Source: Stereum hirsutum FP-91666 SS1 | Lineage: Eukaryota; Basidiomycota; Agaricomycetes; Russulales; Stereaceae | DNA length: 64,000 bases | Assembly: GCF_000264905.1 (NCBI RefSeq) | Contig: NW_006763150.1 | Coordinates: 554,093-618,092 of the forward strand | Reading direction: 5' to 3' | Shown: positions 11,422-22,946 of the stretch, one piece after another | Numbering within the stretch: the first letter of the stretch is position 1 | How the letters are laid out: each line of letters opens with the position of its first letter | Notes under the pieces: generated by a model | Databases searched by the model: none | What the model saw: the letters and a program-made list of their open reading frames with translations, nothing else | Told to the model about the DNA's origin: nothing | Translations under genes and position numbers: made by a program

Positions 11422-13678
11422 TTAGAGTTTGTCGACGGCCACCTCCCAGCTCCTCGAACGTTCAACCGCACGCTGCCACCCAACCCACATCGCGTCTCTC
11501 TCCTTGTCCGATTTACGCGGAAGGAAATGCGTGCTTCCTGCCGTGTTCACCTCGTCGAGCGTCTCGGGCTTAGTGGCGTCCCAACCGAAGAGTCCGATCG
11601 CTGAGCCTGCCATGATCGCAGACCCAAGTGCGGTCGACCTGTCGAAACGAAAACGGAGTTATAAGCAATAAACGCTTGCTTCACGGCCTAAAAGAAGGAA
11701 CTACGAGGACACTTACTCCCTCATCTCCGGTCTGATGACATCGAAACCACCGATATCCGCCAAAATCTCCATACAAATATCGCCGTTCGTCATCCCGCCA
11801 TCGACCATCAGATGCTTCAGGTCCGACTTCGAGTCCAGCTTCATGCTATCGATGACGGCTCTCGTCTGGAACGCATTAGCCTCGATGGTAGCGCGTGCGA
11901 TGTGTGCTGGGGTGGTGTAGGAGGTCAGACCGATGAGCAGTCCGGTGGCGGAGGAGTCCCAGTAGGGGGCAAGGAGACCGGAGAAGGCCGTGACGAAGTA
12001 GACGCCGGAAGTGGAGGGGACGGAGGCGGCGAGGGTGTTGATGTGACTTGCAGAGCTGATGAGGCCTATTGAGTCTCGAAGCCTAAGGGAAGTTGAGTAT
12101 GAGTATGGATGCATATGACCTAGGTTGGAAGGAGGTTCTGACCATTTGATGGCACTACCAGCTACGGCGACTATGAGAGCACACGAATGTCAACTGAAAG
12201 TCCAAATCGGAGGACACGTGGAATACTCACTGGCACCTTCGAGAGCGTAGACAGGTTTCGAACCAGAACCAACCTGGTAGGCAATCTGACAAGAGGGCAG
12301 GGTCAGTTGACAGGGTTACACAAACTGAGGAAATCCCATGTACCGTGCTCAGCATGCCGTGCCCACTATAGACTATATCGTCACCTGTGCAGAACAGCAG
12401 GAAGGCGCCCGTTCCATACGTGCACTTGGCTTCACCTTGTCTGAGGCACTTATTACCAATGAGGGCGCCCTGCTGGTCGCCGACAAGGCCACCAATCTTG
12501 ACTCCCTTGAGGATGCCAGAAGAGATGTTCCCGTAGACTTCCGATGTAGATACGAGCTTCGGAAGGATAGACTCCTTCAGGCCGAAGAAATTTAGGAGCA
12601 GAGGTTCCCACTGAAGCGTGCGGACGTTGAGGAGTAATGTACGTGATGCATTAGAGACTTCGGAGATGTGAAGACCACCGTTGACCCCTCCTGTGAGATT
12701 CTACAGTGCTCGATTAGCCCATCATACGGCATCCAGTACCAAGAAAAGAGCACACACATATGCAATCCAGGACTCCACCGTACCAAAAAGGAGGTCGTCC
12801 TCGTCATGCGCCTGACGAACCTCATCGTGGTGATCAATCATCCATCTTAGCTTGATAGCAGAGAAATAGGTCGACAGTGGCAGGCCCGTTCTAGTATGGG
12901 GATGTGGTTTTATTAGCACCTGACGGTCAATTGAAAGAGGATGTAGAGCTTGTGACATACAGTTCTCTCAGCGCCTGAATTCCGGATTCCCCAGAGCGGA
13001 ACACCCCGGGTTTGACCTCCAGACCCTCGGTCTGGAGCTTATGCTCGAAGTGAGCGACGACGTTCTTCGTCCGCGCGTCATCCCAGACGATGGCACGACA
13101 GAGAGGTTTTCCGGTTTTGCGACTCCAGGCGACGGCGGTCTCGCGCTGGTTAGTGACGCCTGGGAAGAAGTGGAAGAAGGAAAGGAAGCGGGGACGCGAC
13201 GCGACGCGTTAATCAAGGAACTTTACGGTTGCGTCATGGGCGTGGGGGCCACGCGGGCCGGGTACTCACCAATAACTTTGACGCTTTCTCGAGAGAAACC
13301 GCACTCTTCAAGATCTTTCACCGCCTCCTCAATACAGGTCTCGCAAATAGCCTGCATCTCCGCCGCATCATGTTCATGCCACCTTCAGAAAATAATTGTG
13401 TCAATACTACAGAATGTTCTAGAATTGGGTGAAGGTGGGGAGAATGCGGGGTATGTGGGGAAGAGGTGTGGGGAAAACTCGTACCCAGGCTCGGGATAAT
13501 ATTGGGGGAACTCGAGTTGATGTTGAGCGACGATGTTGGCATATCGGTCGAATATGATGAATCGGGTCGAGCTGTATATAAAAGGTGAGCATCGGAGTGA
13601 GAAAGAACGGGAGAAGCGCACGCACGTAGTGCCACAGTCCAAACTACCCACGAACTCTTCTTGCTTCAAGTCAGACAT
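11422..13678 (-). CDS. Glycerol kinase (Gut1-like)
   Basis: FGGY-family kinase that phosphorylates glycerol to glycerol-3-phosphate with ATP, the first step of cytosolic glycerol use. Ten exons join in phase to 535 aa: 13678-13626, 13571-13485, 13382-13270, 13159-12961, 12890-12758, 12700-12344, 12285-12231, 12170-12143, 12082-11717 and 11638-11422. Landmarks are the N-terminal phosphate-binding [35 protein letters not shown], the WMIDH segment, [36 protein letters not shown] and the C-terminal [17 protein letters not shown] block. Length and order fit the fungal family. The exon at 12170-12143 is only 28 nt but is required to keep the conserved [10 protein letters not shown] segment in frame. 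Confidence 0.93.
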
Positions 13679-14885
13679 GGGTCAAGCAAAGATAGCAACA
13701 ACGGCAGCACAGATTAAGATTAGTACGAATATGTGAGAACGAGAAGAGAAGAGGAGGAGGGGGAAGGGGAATTGAGGCGGATTGCCTCTGCCGGAACTCA
13801 CATTTTGCGTTATAACAGCGGAGGTGGAAGGAGCATCCGGCCCGGCGGTTCTCCGCTGTGCTCTCCAGTCATGCGCGCTCGTCGCAATCGTCCGAGGAAA
13901 AAAGCGGTCAGCCTGGCTCTTCGCGCATTGAGTCCACGAATTTGATCCAGATCCCAGTGTCCACCAATCAGAGCGTGGAAGGTGCGATCTTCTGACACTG
14001 CGAAGCACTCGAGCTGTGCTAATGTACCGGATGCGTGCGGAGGATGTGAAGAAGTTTGTTTTTGGGATCCAGAGCGACATGAAAGTTGTCGCCTGAGTCT
14101 ACGTGGAAAGTATTGGGTTGTAGCTCTAGAGTCTGAATGCGGAAAATACGGCGATTTGTCGTGGCACGCCTACCGTAACAGATTGCTCGAGCCGGTGTGA
14201 TGGTCAGGACGAACAGCCTGAAGCGACGGCATGGCTCTTCCGCTGGTCCACTGCCAGTGGTACGTACGGTCCGGCCGTCGTCGCCAACGACGACGGAGGA
14301 TATAAACCGAATTGCAGGTGCAAGCCTCACCATTCGACAGGCTCTAGCACACGAACATCGTCTGCAAAAAGTTCAAAGAGCGCACACCATGTATAGGAGG
14401 GTAAAAGTCACTGCAGTGTCGGCTCTTGGACCGCTCAGACCGCCGCAGACATCGATGGTTTGCGATAGCAAATGGATACTTGGATAAGAACCAGTTACGA
14501 CCATCGATGCCGTTTTCAAGGAGCGGAGGTGAAGTCAGAGGGCATAGGCATAATACTCGGCGATGCATAAAAGGCATATCGGATGAGCAACGAAATAAAT
14601 TGAACCGAATCGGCGGGTTCGAGCGGCACAGTCATCGACGACATCAAACCTTCTCTAACTTTAGCAGTATCACACCGTTAAAGGCAGAGAAAAGAGTACA
14701 TAAATCACGGTATTTTTCTACATGTGTCATGCAGAAGGTCGTGTGGCCCTTGTGGCCCATCATCAGCAATAGCGCTTTACGTTCGACAAGTGGTTCTGAC
14801 TATTGAGCTAGACGGCCCAGAACAGAGAGATTCAACGACATTTAACTAAGGGCCAACAAAGATGAGCAAGCGTCGAACTACAGAA
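13679..14885. other. Gene-free interval beside the pseudogene
   Basis: It contains the glycerol kinase promoter side. I see no supportable gene: open frames are short and overlap on both strands. It forms one edge of an accessory stretch that runs to about 18.7 kb. Confidence 0.4.
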
Positions 14886-17000
14886 CTATACCGGAGGAAC
14901 AAACAAACAAAACCGTTCTCCGCGGTGGCTGTTCTCATCCTCTGTCTCAGTCCACCCAAGTGGCATCTGCCATTCGCGTTCCTCCAGACTATCAGGACAA
15001 ACAAGACAGTACGCGATCTGAACGTCGCATCGCTTTTCGTGCTTGAGTTCCTGGTCTAGGCGGTCCCCAAGTCTACGGACCTGGCACTTGAGTCTGCGAA
15101 TGTGCTCGTAGCCCCTCGGTGATTCCCCCTGGATGGTAGTGGTGGAATTCGTGATCCGGAAAACTGATATGGTGAAGGTGTTTGTGGTACTGTCATGGGT
15201 AATGGTAAACGAGTCGAAGACGGGGTTATCCACTACAGTCGGGATGTAGTATACGTTGGGTTGAAGCGTCACTTCCTCGAGGTCCCCTCTGGCTACATCG
15301 ACGTGTTTGGCCGTCATTCCGTCGCAGAGGGGTGAAATGAACGAATGAGAGAGAGGCGATGAAGACGACGCTTTGAAGCAGGGCTGGTTAGGGTCGCCGG
15401 AGCTCTGAATCATAAGGACGGGAATCGGCCTGGGGTTCGCTGACGACCAGCCTTGAGTGACCATGCCATGGAATATCATCTTGTAGAGCCTTCCAGCTAA
15501 AGTGGAACCCATTGCGATACCGGAGATGTGGTATACATGTCCTGAAGGTGAACCATCTGCGCCTTCTGCATCGCCACCATCACCTGGTCTGCGATTCAGT
15601 TGGACTTGAAGTCGAGCGTCCACCGATCATGCTTGGGGTCCTTCGTACGTTCAGGTTTCATGACGATGAGCTTGTGCGAGGTTTTGGAGGGGTCTATACC
15701 ATCCTCGCTGAAGCGGCGGGCAAGGTCTTTGATATGATCGTACACGAAAATATTCACCGGGTTGTTGATGGACAGAGGGTTGAAAACGGCTTCGTGGACG
15801 TCACGGGGACCGTAGCCGACCTCTTCGATCACTACGCGCAACAAGATCTTGAGCGCATCGTCTACCTCGGCCTGAGGAGGGCCCTCTACATGGGCTATTG
15901 TCATATCTTGATCTGCCGCCGCCTCTTTCTCTCTCTCGCCCGCAATAAGCTCGAGTGCGCCAAGGATCATAGGAGACGTGCACTGGACGGGAGGAGGTGC
16001 AGGCTGGACTAATACAGAAGATGTCGGGGATGAATTAGAGGCATGAATGGCGTTCTCTAGACCACATCGGAACTGTTCATACTCGGGCTGGAGACGTAAA
16101 CTGCAACAAAGGAAAGGGACGGTCGACGACAAGGGAAATCGAAAGTTTGTAAAGACGTACCCTGCCCACAGCTCACCTTCCGTCCACACACCAATCCCCC
16201 ACCGGGCGGCCATAAATTGTTTGCACCATGTCTTATACCGGGCGGGGTTTAGCGGCGAGGAGAGCTGGATCAGCCAGATTGGATACCCGGTGTCGATGCG
16301 TGGTCCCTTGTCCTCGGCGTCAGCGTTGATCAAAGTCCATATAAAGCGCGGGTGCGTTTTGCTCTGAGGAAGGTAACGGAAACACTGCTGTATGGGCCCG
16401 CGGTACACTTAATTGTGGTAGAAGAGGTACGCCTCGGATCGGCTCTCCAAGAGATATAGCACGACCTGTCGCTCTGAGAGGAGTCGTGCGAGCATGAATT
16501 TTTCGAACATGCTTTTTCCTGAATGAATGGTTATGTCAGTGGTGGATAGTCTAGCAGGGTAGAATGCGGAGCTCTGAGCTATCGAAGCGTACCGACGCCG
16601 GGCTGCCCTGTGATCAGCACTCCTCTACCATAGCTCGAACCAGTCGCGCGATCCAAGATCTGATAGTACATATTGATGTATTCCTCGGTAACAAGTATCT
16701 CGCCCCCTCCAAAATCCGTATAAAAGGCTTCGTACAAACAAATTACTGGCTCATTTCCATGAGTACTTTCCAGCCCAAGGTCTAATGTATAGGGCGGCTT
16801 CTGGTCGAACTCGAAGGTGCGGCCATACCAGTGTGCGCAGAATTCCTGGAATCCGTCGTTCAGAGGGTCCCACTTGTTATGACTGTTCTGCAGCCAGGAC
16901 CAATGGGGATCTACACGGTGTGATCAGTGTATACTGTAGTGTCAGTATGTGGACACCGTTATGCTCACCTTCGTCGCCACTGATGTGCACGTTGTGAGGA
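14886..17000 (-). pseudogene. Decayed Crinkler/RHS-type P-loop protein
   Basis: The fragments resemble large, highly variable basidiomycete proteins related to retrotransposon-hot-spot (RHS)/Crinkler-type proteins. An N-terminal segment includes HPHNVHISGDE joined by an intron to DPHWSWLQNSHNKWDPLNDG. A P-loop follows, split by an intron: GVLITGQPGVG then GKSMFEKFML. Later blocks include GYPIWLIQLSSPLNPARYKTW and LLRVVIEEVGYGPRDVHEAV. Three lesions are visible. There is a TAA at 16409-16411 just after LESRSEAYLFYHN. There is a TGA at 15596-15598, after LDFKSN, where relatives have Trp. A frame change falls at about 15540-15595, before SGIAMGSTLAGRLY. The C-terminal fragment ends at 14886. The true 5' end is unresolved. 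I did not find an intron arrangement that removes all the lesions. Confidence 0.75.
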
Positions 17001-17796
17001 TGCTTTTGGACTGCAGGAGAGCTCTTATAGCGTCATAATTTACATCCGTCATGGCATAGTGAAGGCGACTGCTTCGACTGACGAAGATATGGATAGATAG
17101 ATGGAAGGAGAGAAGTTGATCTATGGGTAGTAGCAATCTCCGCCACAGGGGATTTCCGTCAGGAGAGGGGAAGCGAGACGATGTCCCGTTTGACGAAGTG
17201 TGCGGAGTTTGAATTCTTCCCAATGTGGCGGAGTCCCGGAAGGAAGGCTCTTGACTGCGACCACAACAATCAGGCTCAACTTCTACTTTGCCTATCCCAG
17301 CGAGCTCTCTCCCAACAGATTACTGGACAGTCAGCTCGTCTGACAATACTTCCAACTGAGTTTTCAGACGGTGTTTCGATATTGCTCTATATGAAGTCAC
17401 TCGTCGAACGAACTTCTTTCTTGGACATGACATGACGCTAGCTAGTGGATGCATCGTATTCGCTTGGTATTCGCTTCCAATTAACGGATACATCGATACT
17501 GCAACGTGTCTCGTATATGATCCACCAGAAGATGTCTAACGGTCTAATATCCGTCGACCTGTACGTCCAATGAAGGGAAGGTGTCCAGAACTTTACTTTA
17601 TGGCAGACGTAAAGTTGTCTTCCTTACATCCTCGGGCGACATCATTCGCTAGTACGGAAGGTGCCTTTCGTCTACTTAAGAACTGGTCACCTTGGCATTG
17701 AGGATACTCCCCGTAGGTCTTGCTCCTACGCGTCCTGGGTCCCCTTCACTGCTTTGCGCACCCTGTCCACACTCTTTCATCGGTTCGATACTCAAT
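17001..17796. other. Divergent intergenic region between pseudogene and NADase gene
   Basis: The region lies between the 5' end of the minus-strand pseudogene and the start of the plus-strand NADase gene. No gene or clear regulatory motif was recognised. It presumably carries the NADase promoter. Confidence 0.35.
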
Positions 17797-18649
17797 ATGA
17801 CGACATTCACCGCAATGCTGGCCATGATGCTTCTTGCATCTATGACCTTTGCATCCCCTATCGCACTAGAGAAGGTGAGTCGCCACAATCATCGTGATCG
17901 CACCCAAAGCCATGTCAATATCCGTCATCGAGACATTCGTATCCAACTGCTGCCCATTTCGAACGTAGAGCAACAATTCGACCCCTTGCAAACCTTCCGA
18001 CCCGAACTACTGTGTCGGCACAAACTCGACCGGTGATCCCAATCAGCAACAATACGTCTGCGGGGACTACCGTCTCGGTCCCCTCCACCTCCCCACCAAA
18101 CTCCCCGTCTCCTCCCTCGTCCACTCCTACGCTCCCTTCTCCGGCCTTTGTCCCGGCGCCTTCCTCGCCCAATGGACCTTCCCCTCCAACGGCTCCTACC
18201 GCTATCCTCCCGTAGACGGCTTCCAAGTCACCACGGATAACGAACCGATCGAAGGACGCGTCAAGCTCACGGAGGGGACGAAGGTGGATCGTTTCGGGAG
18301 CGAATACGGCACATTTTTGAGTCCGAAGGGCGCGCCGTATGTGGAGAGAGCATTGCCGCCGCAGAATTTGGATACGTCGAGCAGTGCGCCGGAGTATCCG
18401 AATGGGTACCATGTGTATGAAGTGGTGAAGGCCTTTGACGTAGTGCAGGGACCCATCGCGCCATGGTTTGGACAGCCGGGTGGAGGATCACAGTACGTGC
18501 CTTTTCGCATTTTGCTGAAGTGCAGTGCTTGAATTTTTGGTTGATGTTTCGGGGCTAGGTACGAATTGATCAACGCCACTGTCGCGTCGCTCTTGAACGA
18601 TGCCGCTCCGGGTCCTTTCTTGCGGCGTATGAACGTGAGCGAGTACTAG
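17797..18649 (+). CDS. Secreted TNT-domain NAD+ glycohydrolase (fungal NADase type)
   Basis: Predicted secreted enzyme that cleaves NAD(P)+ to nicotinamide and ADP-ribose, like Aspergillus fumigatus surface NADase and the mycobacterial TNT domain. Three exons (17797-17874, 17969-18492, 18559-18649) join in phase to 230 aa. A hydrophobic signal peptide covers about residues 1-20. Next comes an N-terminal region with four cysteines matching the fungal thumb domain. The TNT core runs from about residue 120 and shows DRFGSEYGTF, SPKGAPY, ALPP, YHVYEV and the signature PIAPWFGQPGGGSQY. The Arg of DRFG and the Gln before the final Tyr are the expected substrate or catalytic positions by family analogy. 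No lesion is visible. The targets and biological setting are unknown. Defence against competitors or self-NAD metabolism are both possible. Confidence 0.88.
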
Positions 18650-19156
18650 TAGCATTACGTCCTGTTCGTCGGCAGCGAAGTGTCTTGAGGTGTCGACCAA
18701 GCTTCGCTGATTCTTAATTATTAATTTGGCGGTATCATTACGGGCGTGTGCAATGCAAACGCTGGACATTGAACGTTCGCTGTACCGGGTGAGGAGGTAT
18801 TCCCTTGACCTGGGCGGCCGAAAGGTAGTCGCCTTTCGAATCAACTTTGAATGCAGACAGGTGAACAATAAGAAAGATAAAAAGTCATAGACCAACGCTC
18901 AAATCCCGAACGCTCTGATGTTATTTTGGTTGTGATACAATGTCAAGTATGCTACAGGATTTTACGCCAGGCGAGAGTCAACGACAACAAAAAAAGACCG
19001 TCATCGACTATCGTACAAACAGAAATATTCCTCCGCTATTCTGTACAACATAAAGACTACGCAGCGCCCGAACGAAGAGTAAATCCGAACCCCAGCCCGT
19101 ATATCACTGGGCTGCAAACACCTACTGTCAAACACTGCACCCTTCAAACACTCCGC
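18650..19156. other. Convergent intergenic region
   Basis: It separates the ends of the NADase gene (+) and the HSP20 gene (-). No other gene was recognised. Confidence 0.4.
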
Positions 19157-19832
19157 TCACAAAATCGGGATCCTCGTCGTCCCCTCTGCCGCCTTAGGGA
19201 TCCTCAGCGTAAGGACACCATGGTCCAAGTTCGCCGAGACGTTCTTCGCGTCGACCGGGCGCGGGAGCCAGACCGTACGCGAGAACGAGGAACTGCTGGT
19301 GCCGACGAAGTCATTGCGAGTAGAGACTTGTTGGTCGGCATTAGTGGGTTTGTTGGCGACGGTGTTAGACTCTGTGCCTGTTCATAGGACATTAAGTCAG
19401 CGATCAACTGCCATATTGATGACTTGGAAGTGGGTAATCAAGAAACTTACCTTGAGCACGATCCTTCGGAGTCGCCTCGGCAGGAGTCGAAGGCGTGTTG
19501 GTGCTGTTCTGCCCACTGGCAGGCTCAGCTCCCCTCCCAAACTTCCTAAACGACTTCCCCTCAATCGTCAAGCTCCGCCCCGCATCCCCAATCCTAACAT
19601 CCACATCCTCTTTCCTCACACCCGGCAGTTCCGCCTCGACGACATAATGGTCCCCTTCCTCGTTGATCTCGACGGCGGGACTGCGCAGACGACGGGTCGC
19701 GTTGAAGAATGGGTCGTCGAAGAAGTTGGTGGTGGGGTTGCGGCGAGAGACGGTGCCGGAGGGGGATTGTTGGGTGTAGGGCTCGTCGAGGAGTTGGAAG
19801 AAGGGGCGGAAGAAGGTGTCGTTGAAAGACAT
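19157..19832 (-). CDS. Small heat shock protein (HSP20/alpha-crystallin family)
   Basis: ATP-independent chaperone that holds unfolded proteins in oligomers under heat or other stress. Two exons (19832-19451, 19377-19157) join in phase to 200 aa. The N-terminus is short (MSFNDTFFRPFFQLLDEP). The alpha-crystallin domain begins with SPAVEINEEGDHYVVEAELP and GVRKEDVDVRIGDAGRSLTI. It is interrupted by a low-complexity insert of about 60 residues rich in S, T, N and P, as in fungal HSP30-type proteins. It then resumes with VWLPRPVDAKNVSANLDHGV and LTLRIPKA. The ATG at 19832 is chosen because upstream in-frame codons are only a threonine-coding (ggtagt)n repeat. A TATA box and heat-shock elements lie upstream. 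Confidence 0.93.
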
Positions 19833-19872
19833 GGTGGTGGTGGTAGTGGTAGTGGTAGTGGTAGTGGTAGTT
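19833..19872. repeat. (ggtagt)n-type microsatellite in the HSP20 5' leader
   Basis: Imperfect ggtggt/ggtagt units directly precede the HSP20 start codon. They lie within the expected 5' UTR, between the TATA box and the ATG. Confidence 0.8.
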
Positions 19873-19958
19873 TGGTGGTAGTTGAGAGTTGGTGATGAGT
19901 AGATGTGTAGAGAGTCGAGTGTTATTCTGTTGATGACTCTCAGCCCAACCATCCCCCT

Positions 19959-19967
19959 CTTTTATAC
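19959..19967 (-). promoter_or_regulatory. TATA box of the HSP20 gene
   Basis: On the minus strand the sequence reads gggtataaaagagg, about 130 bp upstream of the HSP20 ATG. This is a good TATA match in a gene class that is usually TATA-dependent. Confidence 0.6.
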
Positions 19968-20017
19968 CCCCATGACCCACAGACTCGCACCTAACTTCAC
20001 TTTAGAAGAACACTCAC

Positions 20018-20155
20018 GAAAGTTCGCCGTTCGAGAATGAGTAAGCTATCAATGCGATGACTTCACTTCATCATCATGCCTCGAGAGCCGAGAACGGAAG
20101 AGAAGGAACGAGCTGTTTCGGGGAAGGTTCGAGAATTTCAAATTCTGGAATGTTC
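20018..20155. promoter_or_regulatory. Cluster of heat-shock elements upstream of HSP20
   Basis: A perfect three-pentamer HSE, ttcTGgaaTGttc, lies at 20143-20155. It is preceded by ttcgagaatttca at 20128-20140. Two shorter elements are GAAagTTC at 20018-20025 and TTCgaGAA at 20030-20037. All sit 185-325 bp upstream of the HSP20 start. The family is classically controlled by Hsf1, which binds alternating nTTCn/nGAAn units. Confidence 0.6.
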
Positions 20156-21019
20156 GAGGATTTCCCCACGCCGCCACACCCCCTCACTTGAACCGTTGAA
20201 CGCTGTTCTCGAGAGTTCTCGAGGGGTTGAGAGTATTAGCGTGGACTTTGAACAGTCGAGAGTTTGTCATACGATGCTTAGAGTGATGTGTCAGTCGGAG
20301 CAACCACATAAGATGCTTGGAACTCATCGACACCAGCTCGAAGCGGGTGTGGCGCTGGCCCGGGCATCTAACTCACCAAGACGCAAAAGCGACTACGTAC
20401 CACGTCGAACACGGCGCACGGGCCAGGAGGGGCCAGGTGACCTAAACATAGACAAAGACGCAGCGTCAGGATGTACGGCGCTTCGTATTCGTATCCGTCT
20501 TCGCTGTCGAGCCAAGGTCGCAATGAGTGCAGACGGCCCAGTCATGTCATGAAGCATTGAAGAAAACCAAGAATGAGAATAAGACTAAGACGTTTGTTCT
20601 CGAGTATCCTATGTTAGGCCTGAGTGATCAATATTTTGCTTTCGGGTGCGATGTGGCTGTGTCCGTGAGCCTGAGCGTTTGGAGGGTGTGAAACTAGTTC
20701 GCCGGAAATGAGAGTATTTGAATCGATCGAGAGATTGTATAGAGACGAGCTCGGGCGTATCGCAAGAGGGTGGTGGGACAGTCGAGTAACTTAAAAGGTT
20801 GTGGTGGTGATCGTCAGAGGTTAGGCTGTGTGCATATGTGGCCCGTCGAGAAGAACTCCGTCCGCGTGGGAAATACGATCGCCACCCACCGGCTCGCATC
20901 CTGATTCCTCGCACCTCCAGGTCTTTCAAGTCGAACACCAACACCAACACATACATAATACACCTCAAAAACCCCTTTCTCCATCACGACAAAATACGAG
21001 CATCCTTTGTTTTGTCACA
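20156..21019. other. Rest of the divergent promoter region HSP20 / RED-like gene
   Basis: No gene was recognised. The sequence between the heat-shock elements and the RED-like start should contain the RED-like promoter. Several ttctcgagag-type palindromes occur near 20205-20235. Confidence 0.35.
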
Positions 21020-22946
21020 ATGGATCAGGTAAAACCTCATAGCTATCTCATCCGTCACACCTCGATTTCTGAATGTCATGCTTACCCCCCACCTCTCTCC
21101 CCTCCTCTTCACCTCTCCTCCTGCTCTCGTCCCCCAACCGACATCCTACACAACCCCTCACCACAACCCCAGGAATCCTTCCGCAAACTCCTACAAACTC
21201 CCCGACCAGGCGCGGATACTAGCACACCCAAAACATCCTCGCGGGGATCATTACTGCCTAAACCTGGGGCTGGGTCCAAAACGTGCGTTTCTCTTCATCC
21301 TGCAGCTCCGACTCCTTATGCTCAACTTCAACAATCTGGTGCTTATGTTGATAATGGACTATGCTTGTGGGATGGCATTGGCTAGTGCGCCGAAGAGCTC
21401 AAAGGATAAAGAAGGAGGACCAGCGTTCAAACCTCGTAAAGTCAAGAAGAGCGCGGAGAAGTACAGGAATCGGGCGGAGGAGAGACGGGTTGGGGCTGAT
21501 CATGATTATTCTCAGGTCTGTCCGTTGCTCTACGTTGCATTACATTACACTTCACGTCTTAGCCGCCGATACAAGATGATCTTTAGGAAAGCTGACACTT
21601 TCTTAACAGATCGAAGCGGTCCTCGAAGATTTCGAACGTCGGAATGCAGACGAAGATCAAGCTAAGGTCCGTTTCATCGCCTCGCCTCCGCTCCCTGTCC
21701 TATCTTCTATATCTATTCCACGAAATTCATATCATATCAACTCGTAGGTAGAAGAACAACGCCGCTTCCTAGGCGGCGACTCGGACCACTCCATCCTCGT
21801 CAAAGGCCTCGACTACGCCCTACTCGAACAAAACAAAGCGCGTCTGGCGACTGTGAATTCGAAAGTAGACGATGAATCGCTCGAGGCTGCGTTTCTCGAA
21901 ACATCCACATCCACCACCACCAACACGACAACGACAGGTCAAGGTCAAGGTGGGGAGGGAGGAAAGAAGAGGTCGAGGGCGGATTTGATCAGGGAGTTGA
22001 AGGAGAAGAGGGGGGGCGATGGGGAGGGGAGTGGGAGCGGGAGTGGGAGTGGTGGGGAGGGGAAACTTGGGAGTGGGAATGGGAATGGGAAGGGAAAGGT
22101 GAAAGGGAAGGGGAAGGTGGTTGAGGATAAGCCGATTCCGGAGGGGAAGTTCAAGCCGATTGGGTTCAAGCCTATTGGAAAGACCGCCGGAGAAGAAAAG
22201 GGAAGGAAGAAGAAGAAGGTCAGGGTGGACGATGGGGGAGATGCGGAGAGGAAGAGGAAGAAACGGAAAGTTGTGGATGAGGAAAGGGGCGAGGAGAAGG
22301 GGAGTGCGACTGTGTCGACGAAGGAATCATCTCCCGAGCAGCCACGGGGCAAGACGCTACAAGAACCGGAACCAGAGCCTGCGGACGAAGACTTTGATAT
22401 CTTTGCGGATGCTGGGGAGTACCAGGGATTGGAGCTGGAAGACGACGAGGGAGAGGATGAGGAAGAGAAAGCTGACGAGGAGAAGCTCGGTGAAGATACA
22501 TCTACGACTCCAGGACCAGCACGCCGAAGAGGGTGGTTCGAAGACGATGAGCCAGAACCAGAACCAGAAGCCGGACCATCAAAACCGGCGGAGCCACAAG
22601 CGACGAAGTCACGGTCAAAGTCGCCTACGAATCAGCCAGAGATGGAAGAAGAGGACGCGGAAGAGGGAGAGTTGATGCGACTTGCACCACTCGAGTCGTC
22701 TGCATTGCCATCTATCAAGGATTTCCTGGCAGCTGATGAAGCGGCCGAGAAAGACGAGAAGAGGCGGGCGAGGAAAGACAAGAAGAAAAAGGGGAAGGGG
22801 CCGGGTGGCGAGGGTGGCGACAAGATCGAGCGCGACTACCAGAGGTGAGCGCCACAGTAGTGTCTGTTCATCTCCATGTCTCTGACGACGTTGCTTGCAG
22901 GTTGAAGAACTACGAGGCAAAGAAGGGTGCCAGTGGGGATAGCTAG
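21020..22946 (+). CDS. RED/IK-like spliceosomal protein
   Basis: Nuclear splicing factor of the RED (IK, SMU-2) family, a component of the spliceosomal B complex and partner of SMU1 in animals. Six exons (21020-21028, 21173-21282, 21386-21515, 21610-21666, 21748-22844, 22901-22946) join in phase to 482 aa. The first exon encodes only MDQ. The RED N-terminal signature follows: ESFRKLLQTPRPG, FKPRKVKKSAEKYRNRAEER, HDYSQ and GGDSDHSILVKGLDYALLEQ. The middle is a very charged K/E/G-rich region of low complexity. The protein ends with RDYQRLKNYEAKKGASGDS, like the terminus of family members. The GT..AG boundaries preserve the conserved text. Confidence 0.88.

Noticed and set aside
16380..16470. 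An extra intron to remove the TAA at 16409-16411 and rescue the RHS-like gene
   Set aside because: A possible donor and acceptor would delete conserved sequence (VLYLLESRSEAYLFYHN), and the downstream TGA and frame change would remain.
20076..20552. A 158-aa plus-strand frame upstream of the RED-like gene
   Set aside because: It lies across the heat-shock promoter, is R-rich with no domain and is better explained as promoter sequence.
21945..22352. Minus-strand F/S/P-rich frame inside the RED-like gene
   Set aside because: It is the antisense of a charged low-complexity coding region.
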